Assembly (NCBI GenBank): GCA_036897445.1
Contig: JAYMTL010000003.1
Location: forward strand, 211,001 to 275,000
From: Pelargonium tetragonum
Taxonomy: Eukaryota; Streptophyta; Magnoliopsida; Geraniales; Geraniaceae
Length of the DNA stretch: 64,000 bases
Direction of reading: 5' to 3'
A program made the translations under genes and the position numbers. Below, one piece after another: positions 53,351-64,000 of the stretch (position 1 is the stretch's first letter; every line of letters begins with the position of its first letter). The notes below the pieces were generated by a model. The model was given only the letters and a program-made list of their open reading frames with translations, did not search any database and had not been told where the DNA came from.

Positions 53351-56300
53351 AAAAAAAGAGGTCATGCTTTTTTAGGATCCCGGTATTTAAAGAGCTTTTG
53401 TATAAGTAATAGCAGCGCATTTTTCAATAATTATTAGATTTTTTTTGTTAAATACGAGGCTATTAGGACCCCCTCTATATTTGTTGTCGCGGAAACTTCT
53501 CCTTATTTAAGGGAATTTTAGGAAGTACCTTTTCCTAATTACAATTTTGTTACTTGATAAGAAGCGGATAATCAGAGAATCTATAAACAAGACAAATTTA
53601 GGCGCGCTGGTGCTAGTCTATTTGGTTTTAGTCCTATGTAAATTGCATAGATTTTTAGGTGCAATGTTTAATCCTTGTTATACTAGAAAGGGCCCTAATT
53701 ATAGAATTCAGGGAGTCCCATAAAGTAAGCCGTCCTAAGCTGACAAACTCAAAGTTTCAAATACAAGGCCATAGAAAAACTTTTAATTAAGTTCATTTCA
53801 GGAAGAAAATTCCCCGGAACTACAGGAAAATCCTTGTACCTTAAATATTAGGCTCTAACTTACTCCGTTTAGTATAAATTACAGGAACTTGTCTAGGAAT
53901 TTCTAGTGTTTCCATTTACAATTTACACAAAGGTTATGGAATTGTTTGATAGAAGGGGCGCGGGATATCCACGAAATTGTAATATCTTTTGTCATTAACT
54001 ACAATTACAGGGAATTTTTAGACTAGGGGATTCACTTTATATATAAGCTTTTTCTGGGAGTACTTTTGCTTTATGCTAAGGTAATTTATTAAGGTTTTTA
54101 GAAGCTCCCTACCTAAGATAACCCAGAAGTTTGTCTGCTCCCAAGCCAGTCTAAAGACTAAAAAAAGAGAGGGAGTTCCCATTTATAGCGAGGATACTCC
54201 TTTTAAGTTGGGTTTGGTTAATCGCGAGTTATATAACTCTAATCTAATATGGGAAAGATGTTAGTATACCTTTATTCTTAGGTCCCCCGGGTAGGAAATC
54301 CCCGTGATACTCATTAAAAGGGATCCTTATACTAGATTCTCCGTTTTATTCTTGGAAAGTTTTCCGGTTCAGATTAGATCCAAAAAGAAACTTGTTAGCG
54401 AGACATTGCAGAAATTCCCTTTTAATGGATTGTGAAGCTTATTATATTATTTCAGGGGTTATAGTCAATGGAAGTGAATTCTTTAAGTTAAAGACTAGTA
54501 AAACTCAGCTTAGTCTTTTTAGAGGCCTCCTTTTCTAAGCTAAGAACGTATCCGGGTTAGTAAACTAGAATTCTAGTAGCTTCAGTCCCGTGTTATATCA
54601 CATACAGGGAATTTTTTATACTTTACTTTTCCTTTGTTCTCATTTAAATGTACTTTATTTACAAAATACGTAGAACTTTCTTTTGTATAAACAGTTATTA
54701 AATCTAGCGTTGCTTTTCTTAGAAGAGTTTTCAAATTTCCTATCCTATGTTATATTTATTTGTCCTGGTAAGATTTAAGTTAAGAGAGAGTCTTTTTGTA
54801 CTTCAAGGACCCGGGGATTACTCTCAAAAATGAGTGAGCAGTTAAGTGGAAATTGACTTGCATTTACTTTAGTAAAAATCAGTGACCTATTTTAAACTTC
54901 TCTGACCCTTTTTAATTTATATTATCCTAGGACAAAGAGTTGGGATTTAAGGGACCCTTTGTATTGCTTGTATTGGCCCAAGTTGTTATAGAATACAGGC
55001 TTTGAGATAAGTAAGTTCGGGTATCCCTTGCGATTAAATTACTGAAATTTTCTTGTTAGGTAAATGAAATTTTAGGTTTTATAGTATAATAAGGTGTAGA
55101 AGTTAATATTAAAAAAAGCAGCAAATATCGAAACTCTTTTTAGAATCACTTAGATAAATTAGAGAAAGAAATTTGACAAAAAACCTCGAGTACTAAAAAG
55201 GAATCCCGCTTTAGAAGGTAGTGGCCCCAATTACTTTACAAATCTAAGTATAAGTAACTAAGTCAAGAGCGCATCTCCTTTTTATCGAGAGGTGGGTTGT
55301 TGGGAGTGTCGTAGCAGGGAGGGAAAGGAGTCCTTATAATCTGTTGATAGTGGGTCGGGCCTTGTCTAAAATCTACGGAATAATAAAGGAATACAGAGGC
55401 CTCTTCTAAGGAGAGCTATAGCTTCAAAAAGAGGACGAAAGAAGGCAGTACAAAAAAGAGATATTAAGAAAGCTTTGGAAGTTAAGAAATGGATTAGTGA
55501 AAGTCTGATTTTCCTGCTGTTATGTATTAACAAGTATTATTCTATTGTTTTCTAAAAAGGCACCTTAAATTTAGGAATAGCAAGGGCTTCACCGAAGCTT
55601 TAAGAGTTTTTCCTTTTAGGAAGTAGGAAGGCTTTCATTTTTGAGAGGTTATATAAAGATAAAGGGAATTCTGCTAGATAAACGTAGGAACCGGGATAAA
55701 ATTTTATAAAAGATTAGAAAGAAATTCGTTTTGCAGGGGAGGACTCTTTAAAAAGGCAAAAGCAGGGAGCCCCTGGTTTTTAACAGGTAAATAGGTTCTA
55801 CAATCTAAAAGGGTTATAACTAAAGTTTTCCTTAAAGTATTGGGCAATTTCTTTTATATATTTATATACTTAAAAAGGTCTACCCCAAGCTACTCCTACA
55901 CGTTCAAAATTCTCAATTGTAATTATATAGAATTTCCTGACGAATTATCATAGCTGCATAAAATTAGATATGATCCCTTAAAACTTTTCTTTCCGATTCG
56001 TAGATGTTATAAATTCCGTATAAAATTCTTCTCGTTTGTAATACCAAAATCCGCTTCTCTCAAAGTTACTAATATTTTTCTAGTTGTCAGAAAAGCTTTT
56101 AAAAAGAAAAAAGCTAATATGTTACAAAAAGCGTTAAAAGCAGGAGCTTTCTTTTTGCTTTAATAAAAGAAGGGCCCGAGAGAGTTTCTTCTTTATAAGG
56201 AATAAAGGAAAGATAGAGTCTCTAACAAATTAGCTTCAAAAGTTAAGTCTAGTACTTTTAACTTTCCCCTAGCCTGTAGTATGTCTCAAGCCTTTTAAAG

Positions 56301-57939
56301 TAAACGAGGTCCCCTAAATCTGAAGAGTTCTTATTGCTGGGTGGGTCACTTCTTATTAAAATTGCGCGCTACTACTTATACTTTTTGTGCTTTTTAGGAG
56401 ATATAGGAATTAAGTCCACGTAGGAATGCCCTCAAAGGATTTACATTTGCTAAAATAAAAGTCAAACTTATGATTACAAAAAGGAAGAATCTAAACTTTT
56501 TATTTCCCTGTTGACACTACGTCTAGCTAATGGAGCACGTAAGATATAGGCGATACTCTGTTGTAAAGATAAAAGGAAAAACTTTCGGATCAGATCAACT
56601 ATACTAAATAAAGAAGGAGTCCCAAAAAGGGTATGGAAACCTTTTTAAAGGTTTGGAATTTTAAAGGGGTTTCTATTTAACAGTTTTTGCTATATTATTG
56701 TATAAGTCCAAAAGATAGAAAAATGCGCTTGAGGGGATTTCTAGTTGCTGTATCTCAGGACTCCTTGTCTGGCTCTTAAAAATGAAGGGTAATTTTGAGA
56801 ACTTCATAGCATTCCAATGAGAGTATTAGTACGTAAAATCAAAGAGAAAAAGACTCATAAAAAAGAGAAAATTTTGTCCTATTCTTATCTTAGAAAACCA
56901 AGACTTTCGTGGGGTTTTTTGGCTAGCAGCAGATATTCCGAATTTAAAGAACGCCTCGTTTCAGAAAAATGGAGCATCGAATGGAAATCACTTGGTTTAC
57001 GTATCCCGCTTTTGAGCCAGCACTTTTTATAGGTTCCCAAAGCAAAGAAAGAAAAGGATAGTAACCCCTGACTTGGTGGAAAGGAAGATCTTTTAGGGGT
57101 TATTACACAAAATTTTTAGTAGCTAACTAGTTTTCGTGTAACTTTATACCCGGATATCTAAAGGAAAAATCTTACCCCTTTTTAGAGAGCTTCCGCTTAG
57201 GTACTACTAGGCTTTCTTTTCTCTGCTAAAGCTAAATTTTGACAGGGTGTTGCGTTGGAATAAAGAAAACGTTTATTAATTGGATAAGGAAAGCCATAAC
57301 TTTTCCTTTTTTTATGTGTTAAATAAAATCTATATATAAGATCTCATTTTGTACCCTATAAAATCCCTAAAGCTACCCCCTTGTTTATTAATTGGAAGAA
57401 ATCCTCGCTCAGCAAGAAGTGCTAAAATATTCAAAATCTTCCTCTAATCTTGTGCTTTTATATTATATATATAGGGAGCTCGCGTCTTCTCTTAATAGTT
57501 GAACTATTTTGGGTTATATATTTAAGCAAGCAGAACTACACTCTAAAAAAGAAAATCTCCTATAAGCCTATTAGGGAATATTTTCTAATTTCTACTTACT
57601 AGATTACAGAAACCGCAGAAATGACTTAATTCCACTTTAGGTACAGCACTTCAATAGCTCTCGAAAAAGAATTTTAAATAAGTACTGATATAAAGACTCT
57701 GTCAATACAAGAGTCGTAGGTCATAATCCAAGAGGATATGGGAACCTTATAGATACAGATAAAATACCTTGAAAGTTTATTTATATACTAAGAACTAACA
57801 CTTCGGATTAGAACCTTCAGGACTCTTTACTAGGAGCAACTCGGTTTACTCTAGATTCATTTTAATATATTTTTATTGTCCTCAAAAATCCGTTATAATA
57901 CCACATCTAAAACTAAAAAAGGCTTTTTCCTCATGAATA

Positions 57940-57974
57940 TATCCAAAATATCTTGGATACAAAAACCTTTTTGA
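57940..57974 (+). other. Two adjacent small hairpins
   Basis: TATCCAA (57940-57946) pairs with TTGGATA (57953-57959) around a 6-nt loop. It is followed at once by CAAAAA/TTTTTG around CC (57961-57974). Perfect small inverted repeats of this kind are mildly notable side by side. No adjoining gene gives them a role. Confidence 0.35.
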
Positions 57975-58433
57975 AGTTTGAGGATCTCTTAAGTTACCCG
58001 TTCAATTATTCCGGAGAAATACAAAGGGACCTTTTTTATCCGGCTACTTAAAGTTAATTAGTAGGAAAAGCCTTAGTTTAAAGGTCTACAATACTGAGGA
58101 ACTTCCCTTTATAGAAAATCTCACTTTCTGAAACCAAGAACTTTACAATAGAAATGAAACCCATTTTTCTTTTAGGCTAGTAACCCCCTGGAAGTTCTTT
58201 AAAACCTGGAAAAATATTAACAAACTTCTTGCCTAAACCCTAAGGCACTCCGTTAAGATACTTGCTTTTTCTTCTACATAAGAGTTTACCTCATTGGTTC
58301 TCCTAGGCTTAGGCTTCATATTAAACTATCCTCTTATTTATTTTATTATGAAAGTTTCAGCTTTTACATACTACGGATTCCTTAAACAAGAACTGCTACA
58401 ACTTAAAAGCTAAAGGAACCGTTTTCTAGTCAA

Positions 58434-58500
58434 AATTACAAAAATGATAGAGCAGAAGACTCTCGATGTAAATGTCGTAGGTTCAAGCCGGTTGGTTTGT
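58434..58500 (+). pseudogene. tRNA remnant (D-loop and T-arm traces)
   Basis: Seen: TGATAGAGCAGAAGACT (58445-58461) has the usual end of a tRNA D arm leading into an anticodon stem. GTCGTAGGTTCAAGCC (58474-58489) is T-arm-like. The spacing fits a class I tRNA, but the anticodon stem cannot be closed and the T stem has one or two clashes. Identity unknown. Confidence 0.28.
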
Positions 58501-60999
58501 ATCTAAAATTGCATAATAATTTGATTTATTAGCTACAAACAGAGCTCCAAAAACAAGTTTTTCCTTTACCCCGAGTTTAAGAGAAGAAGAGAGACCTAAA
58601 TTACTAAAGGTTAGCTTTCCATAGGAAAATGGAATCTAAGAACAAATTCCTTTTTGACTTAATAGCAAGAAACTATTAAGATCCAGATTACAGGAGTTTT
58701 AAGGACCTTGTTTTTAGAATTTTGATAAGTAATATACTTACTTTAATCAATTCTAGAGTTTTAGTTTAAAAGCAGAGTTAGGTGCTGTCAGCTTTCTTTC
58801 TAAACTTTCATACAATAATGAGTCCATATAGGAAAGATCTTTTGCCTCACTTATTAGTTTAGCAAGAAGAACTTTCTAAGGCTGTTGGGAGTATCTATTA
58901 AGGTTTCTCATTAACACGTATATAAGTTTCACAGCAGTAGAACTAAAGGAATGATTTTCCTCTAAATAAAATAAAAGAAGTCAAGGTGTTTGCTTACCTC
59001 TTACCGAATCGGGGATATAATAAAGAAAGAGCTTCTGGTTTCTAAAACTTCAAAAGCATAGATAGTCCTTATAAGAGTTTTTTAGTCTTTGATATTTTAA
59101 GTTTTAATCATATAAAGGTAGGTTTTAGTGAATAAACCTAATAAATAGGTTTCCTTTAGTTAGTTATAGTGAGTCTAGACAGAGTAGATACTCATAGGAC
59201 TCAAAAGGTAGGTGTTATTTGCTTGTAAGAATTTACGTATATATACAATGTAACCAAAGTATAAAGCATTTAGTATAAATTAGAAAAAAGCCCTTGTGCT
59301 GTTCCAGGGTTGATCCAGCGCCAAGATGAAGGGTTAAAAAAGGAGTACTGGAATTTCCTAATAAGGAAGGAGCAACAAAGGAATCCCTAATATATAAAGG
59401 AGTTCTTAACGGGGTGCCTTATAAAGTAAATACCTGTTAGAGCAGGTTTATGAGTTAAGTGCCGCTTGCTGAAGGCCGGAGTTTCCATTTGAGTTGTATA
59501 AGTAATTAAGTCCTATAGTATATTCCTAAATCAAATATTCCTGGCTGTAGTACAAGCACTCCTGAAGTTAAGCTTCCCCTAGCTTGAGTAATACGCCGGG
59601 GTAGATTAGAATTTAAAGTAATTTAGCTCCCTTTGTGTCAAGAAGCGAGGGTGTCCTATAAGTATGCTTTGATGAACACTCTGTAGATATTCGAGCTTTC
59701 TATTATATAAACTGCTTCATTACATATTCTATTACTCTATATTGATTGGAAGCTTTACCTTTTTATCCTTTTTTATACAGTTTTGGGTCGGCCCCGGAAT
59801 AAGAACTAAATATAACTTCCAATTTTCTTGTTAGGAAAGACTTTTTTCTTTAACTCTACTTCAGGACAGGTAAATGTATACAGGTGTATGTCGAAATAGT
59901 TTATTTAATCAAAAGCTAAGGCTAGGGCAGTAAACACTTTATCATTACTGGCAGCTACTATTATATATTTAGGTTATAAAAATGCGAAAGTCTTATACAT
60001 AAGTCTCGCTTTATACAAGTTCACTAAAATCATAAAATTGGTGCATGACCCGCTTTTGAAACTTGAGTCTCCTTATATTTAGTTGTTATACAGCTTTTTT
60101 GTTGAAAAGTTCTAGGGGATCCGGACTTACCCGGGACTTTAAGGACCCATTAATTTATATAAATACAAAGGGCAATGGTAGATAAAATTAAGAGCACTTC
60201 TTAACTATAGAGAAAATACACTATGGGTTTCACTTCTTCATAAAAGCCTCTGAAATACTCAAGCTATTAAGCATACTCTTAGTTTCCCAGTCTATTTTAT
60301 ATCAACTTTATTACTTATATTAAAAAAAACTTCATTATATTTTTTTAACAGAAATCCATGGACCTAAAAATGAAAGGTGTAAGATTAGGGTGAATTAAAG
60401 ACTAACTCCGCAGGAATAACTAGGGGTCAATTAACTACATCAGTATTACTTATATATTACTACAGGATTTAAGAGGGTGGAGTAAAATTCTGCTGCTAGC
60501 CTAGAACTATATAAAATAAAAAGTAGAAACCCCGGATTCCCCTAAAGGGTTGACTTGGCGGGGAGTTGGTAGATTTATATATGGGCAACCTTTCAGATTG
60601 TATAACCTTGTTGCAGGAGGTCTTAGGGATATGAAGTAACTCTATTTGTAATTTGTAGGGTACACAAGAAAGGCCTCATAATTTTCAGATTACTCCCAAA
60701 TAGTTTGGTCTAGTTTTTAAAGAAAGCTTTAAGAAGATAATTCTTATGTAGTCCAATGCTACTGTGTTTCATACCTAACCCATAGAATACTAAAACTTGA
60801 AAGATCCAATCAAGACTGTAACTATAGGCTCTTCAACTTATTCCTCTCGAAAGCTTGTTAGTTAAGAAATAACTTAGAAAGCCGGGCTAAAGTTTATAGA
60901 AATTCTTTCGTTTATTGCTAGTCTAGGTGTCCAGTAGGGCCCCTTTTTGCATAAATCTTTACTGTAGTATTTTAGGCTTCCTAAGAACTAGAAAATACT

Positions 61000-61105
61000 A
61001 ATATAAACAAGAAGCAGAATATCATCTTAATTCCAGGCTACAATAAGGCAGGGCATAAAGCTCATAAGAATAAAGGTAGTACAAATACTCAGCTACAGAG
61101 TATCC
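61000..61105 (-). repeat. Short purine-rich tract of the repeat family
   Basis: AGCTCATAAGAATAAAGG and CTCAGCTACAGAGTATCC are the reverse complements of words in the 5.7 kb and 53.3 kb tracts. Flanks are ordinary AT-rich spacer. Confidence 0.35.
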
Positions 61106-61729
61106 TTATATAAATTATTCGTACTCCGGTAAATCAAGAATCCTTGTTTGAAGGATAGATAAAAATTTAATGTCTAAGAAGTCCGCAAGAGTAGAAACTT
61201 ACTTATACCCATGAAGAGACTTATTCTAAGCTTGTTCGTAATATTTAACCCTTTAGTTCTTACATGCATGAATCTCCCAGGAATTTCCTTGAAAAAGTAA
61301 TTTAGGATAGATATTTTTGTCCAAATACTTTATTATATCAAAAGGAGAAATCTCCTAATTACTACAAGGACAGGAGTTGCTTAATAATACGGAGTCCCTA
61401 AAGCTAGTTTAACCTTTATTCACCGGAATTTTCAAGGGTCAACCGTGAGCGCATGCGTGTTTAGATAAAAAAATCCTGTATTTAGGTTAGGTTGCATTTT
61501 TTTCCGAGGAAAGTAAAGAGGGTTGTAATTCGTGAGATATCCAGATTAATAGTTTGTTTTATTTACAATTACAAATAGAAGACTTCAAAATTGATATGGA
61601 TTCCCTTAACTTCCAAATCTCTATTAAATCAATGTCTACAAAATTTCTGTACACTTTAAACCTGTAAGATTTTTCGGTTTTTGAACAAGGCACTATTAGT
61701 TAAATTAAATAAGGACCCTTTCCAAAGAA

Positions 61730-61802
61730 ACTGGATTCAAACCTGCACTTTAGGTGTGTAAAGATCCTCTATTACCACTTTTAAGAGTGACTTGTTTCTT
61801 AA
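61730..61802 (-). pseudogene. Degenerate tRNA-like element
   Basis: Seen on the minus strand: a D-stem-like CTCT/AGAG pair flanks a loop containing GTGGTAAT. A T arm GCAGG/TTTGAAT/CCAGT follows (61730-61746; one clash, one G-T). The anticodon arm would be AGGAT/CTTTACA/CACCT with only the three outer pairs. Read that way the anticodon would be TTA, which no normal tRNA carries, so either the arm is decayed or the register is wrong. The acceptor strands do not pair. Confidence 0.3.
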
Positions 61803-62951
61803 CGAACGATTGGCGTATTGACATGATAAGAATTTTTGGATTACGATGAAATAAAGTTGGGATACTCTTTGCTCAAAAAGGGGTTCCTACTACCTACTAG
61901 GGGAATTTACGTTTTGAATCCTTGCGTGTAGGGTAGGAGTAGCCTTGATTGAATCAACAAGGGAGCTTTGGATCATACTAAGTATAACTAGGGCTCTATT
62001 TGGTATTAGTAAGGCTGAAATTCTATAAATAAGGAAAGGCTGTCTACATACTACATAGATGATTCTGATTTTAAGTAAAAAGCTTCATTAAGTACATAAA
62101 ATCTTGTTCTAATGTCTTAATTCAGGAGTTTTTAGTTATCAAGTTATAAAAGATTCTTAGGAAAACTGGACATTAAATCTAGTTTCAGTTGAAATTTCTG
62201 GGTTATTTTATGTGGGAAAGTAAGGAGTTTGTATTTAGTCAATTTGTTTTGATATATTGAATTAAAGGTTGAAGCGGGCACTCGTAAAAGAGACTCTATT
62301 TTGTTGACTTAATTACTTTTACTATTCTTACATTGACGGGGATCCCTGGGAAAGAGGGTAAGTAGTTAAATATAGACTTGAAGTAGCAAGTAGGGTAAAG
62401 ACTCTCGGCTACGCGTTGTGTACTTTGTACTAGTTCACTCTATTGCCACGAGTACTCCTTGCCAGTAAACGGAGCCCTTTGATTCTATTGAGAAAATCTA
62501 CTAACACAATCTTAGTAAATGCTTCTAAAAAGCCTCAACTATATAAGAGGGGCTCCTCCTCTTTGGGTTTTTTACTATTGGTATTCATACAAGATAGAAT
62601 TAATTACTAGTAACCGGCCTATTCCAAGATAGCCTTATATTAACATTAGATAGTCAGTATAGGTTACGAGTAAAACATCTGTATGAACCAAAATTTTGTG
62701 TGCCGAATTTTTTCGTATAATTTTTATAGAGAATAGGGGTTTACAATGGGACACTGCTCTTTTGAACAAGACATTCATTTGGGTTTGCTTCAGTTTTGAT
62801 CTTTTAACACCAAGTTTCCTAGCTAGCGCTTACTTCCCCAAACGCTGTAAAACAACCAGTGTACTAAGGATTAGCATGTATCACCGCGATCTTTTAAGTT
62901 GCTTATTTTTTAGAGGGGTATGGGCAGTTACCCCGAACCCAGGTCAGGGGG

Positions 62952-63008
62952 CTCCTTGCGATTTGAACCTACACCACGAAAATCTAAACTAAGTACTTTA
63001 CCAAAGGA
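62952..63008 (-). pseudogene. T-arm-like tRNA remnant
   Basis: On the minus strand GTGTAGGTTCAAATCGC carries the T-loop consensus, and an upstream CTTTGGTAAAGTAC looks like part of a D arm. The T stem has only two good pairs. This is a fragment at best. Confidence 0.22.
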
Positions 63009-63687
63009 AAGATAATAAAAAATTAGCGCGCGGGCTCTTTAGCTCATTATACTGCCCTCATTGGGGTTTATGCAACCTTGAAAAAGAAACTCTATTTTTA
63101 AGGATACGGTAAGAGGGCCCTATTACGCCATGCTTATAACAAACAAGTTTACTGAAAATTCTAGGATTAACCCAGTTTAATATCACTTTCTACTTTTGAT
63201 AAGGCAGCGTATCCGTAAAGCTAATATTCTAAGAGATATCTCCAACTATATTCTTCTACGAATTTTAAACGTATCCCAACAAAATAACCTAGCTAAGATC
63301 TTACTCGCGATAACCCCATAACTTATATTTCTTAATAAAGAAATTAAGTGTCTAGCTTTCCTTCTTTCTTTTTTTATGTTAGAATTTTTTTTATAAGTAT
63401 AAATTTAAGATTAAGGAGCTCGCCCTTTATAAAGTGTAGAGACAAGCTTATATTATAAATGATAAATGTGGGATTTATACCTCGGCATATTCCTGTTTTA
63501 TAAACAGATCCTTTTGTTTGAGTAGTAGTAAGAGACTTTTTATCTGGTTTCTTATAGGAAGAATTTTTCTTCAGAATCTATTGAACGAGACGCATTAACT
63601 AGAGTTATGTGTTAGCTAAGCAGGATATAAGTCCCTTCGCGGACTACTAAAATTAGGGTCTAAGCAAAGACTTTTATAATATAAAAG

Positions 63688-63759
63688 CGATCCAAGTACG
63701 ACTTGAACCTACGGCCGTTAGGTTAAAAACCCCTGTTCTACCGACTGAGCTATGCACCC
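63688..63759 (-). tRNA. trnK(UUU)-like tRNA with non-pairing acceptor stem
   Basis: Seen: the 5' part (GGGTGCA, then TAGCTCAGTCGGTAGA) resembles trnK. The anticodon loop is TTTTTAA with anticodon TTT (63725-63727), and the T loop TTCAAGT is good. The 3' acceptor strand TTGGATC does not complement GGGTGCA: 1:72 is Watson-Crick, 2:71 and 4:69 are G-U, 7:66 pairs, the rest fail. The D stem is GCTC/GAAC with one mismatch, the T stem has one G-G clash, and the outer anticodon stem is open. The 5' half would suit a trnK acceptor, while the 3' half points to a tRNA with a GATCC-type acceptor, so it may be a second chimera or an old pseudogene. Lysine identity rests only on the anticodon. Confidence 0.5.
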
Positions 63760-64000
63760 TGAAATAGGGTTGAGGATTCACTAAAACGAAGTCCAGGAGA
63801 AGAAGACATCCCTGTAAGAGAGCTCGTTATAAAAGAAATGAAAGTTGAATTGAGGATACTTATGTTTTTTGTTGACTCGACTATGATAAGTGGAAAAACT
63901 CCCTTTTTCCAAGGAATAAGTTGTCTAGCTTTTTCCATTTGATGGGGAATGCGATATATTTGGTTTTCGTATATATAATTAAATCACCTTTCTTTTTATT

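Larger units (their letters stand above)
53351..63687. other. Gene-free AT-rich spacer
   Basis: Texture returns abruptly to AT-rich DNA with G/C clusters (for example GGGGATCCCTGGG near 62339 and GATCCGGACTTACCCGGG near 60119). Holds tRNA remnants at 58.4, 61.7 and 62.95 kb. Frames at 56817-57032 (+) and 62696-62992 (+, non-ATG start) are not convincing; the latter overlaps the 62.95 kb T-arm remnant. Confidence 0.45.

Noticed and set aside
59432-59447. ACCTG/CAGGT hairpin with TTAGAG loop resembling a tRNA D arm
   Set aside because: No anticodon or T arm follows at tRNA spacing. A 5-bp hairpin alone is common by chance.
62696-62992. Plus-strand frame of 98 codons
   Set aside because: Non-ATG start, and it runs over a T-arm-like tRNA remnant on the other strand. 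No domain recognised.
1-64000. Ribosomal RNA, CRISPR array or group II intron core
   Set aside because: I looked for conserved small- and large-subunit rRNA words, regularly spaced identical repeats and domain V-type motifs and saw none.

Overview
The window is AT-rich (about one third G+C in the lines I counted by eye), stop-codon dense on both strands, and has no protein gene I can defend. At this composition about 7% of random triplets are stops, so several stop-free runs near 100 codons are expected by chance in a 64 kb six-frame search. The longest open frame here is about 100 codons, and none of the frames shows a family I know. I read the window as organellar spacer DNA, most likely a plant-type mitochondrial genome. 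The reasons are the tRNA matter (a plant-mitochondrial trnK-UUU type plus a tRNA built from plastid trnW and trnM types, which seed-plant mitochondria are known to carry) and two islands whose texture resembles seed-plant mitochondrial intergenic DNA. The low G+C is unusual for that, so the assignment is an inference.

Layout. From 1 to 35 kb there is AT-rich spacer with scattered tRNA-like elements. The best are a trnW/trnM chimera at 10504-10577 (-), a partly decayed tRNA at 11741-11817 (-) and trnK-UUU at 23817-23889 (-). The same stretch holds several purine- or pyrimidine-skewed tracts of a degenerate repeat family (about 5.7, 13.6, 19.9-20.2, 21.8 and 22.1-22.6 kb). From 35.05 to 37.2 kb lies the first compositional island. 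From 37.2 to 49.2 kb there is more AT-rich spacer with tRNA-like remnants near 43.2, 45.4 and 45.6 kb. From about 49.2 to 53.35 kb lies the second island, with a T/G-rich left part, an A/C-rich right part holding a degenerate GCTAAC minisatellite of about 20 nt, and repeat-family tracts at its right end. From 53.35 to 64 kb the AT-rich spacer returns and ends with a trnK-like element at 63688-63759 (-).

No genes work together here in a visible pathway. What stands out is a gene-poor field with many tRNA T-arm-like sequences. The four best tRNA-shaped copies keep good D and T arms, yet their acceptor stems fail to pair to varying degrees. One of them is a clear fusion of two tRNA species. Comparisons with known tRNAs are from memory; no database was searched.
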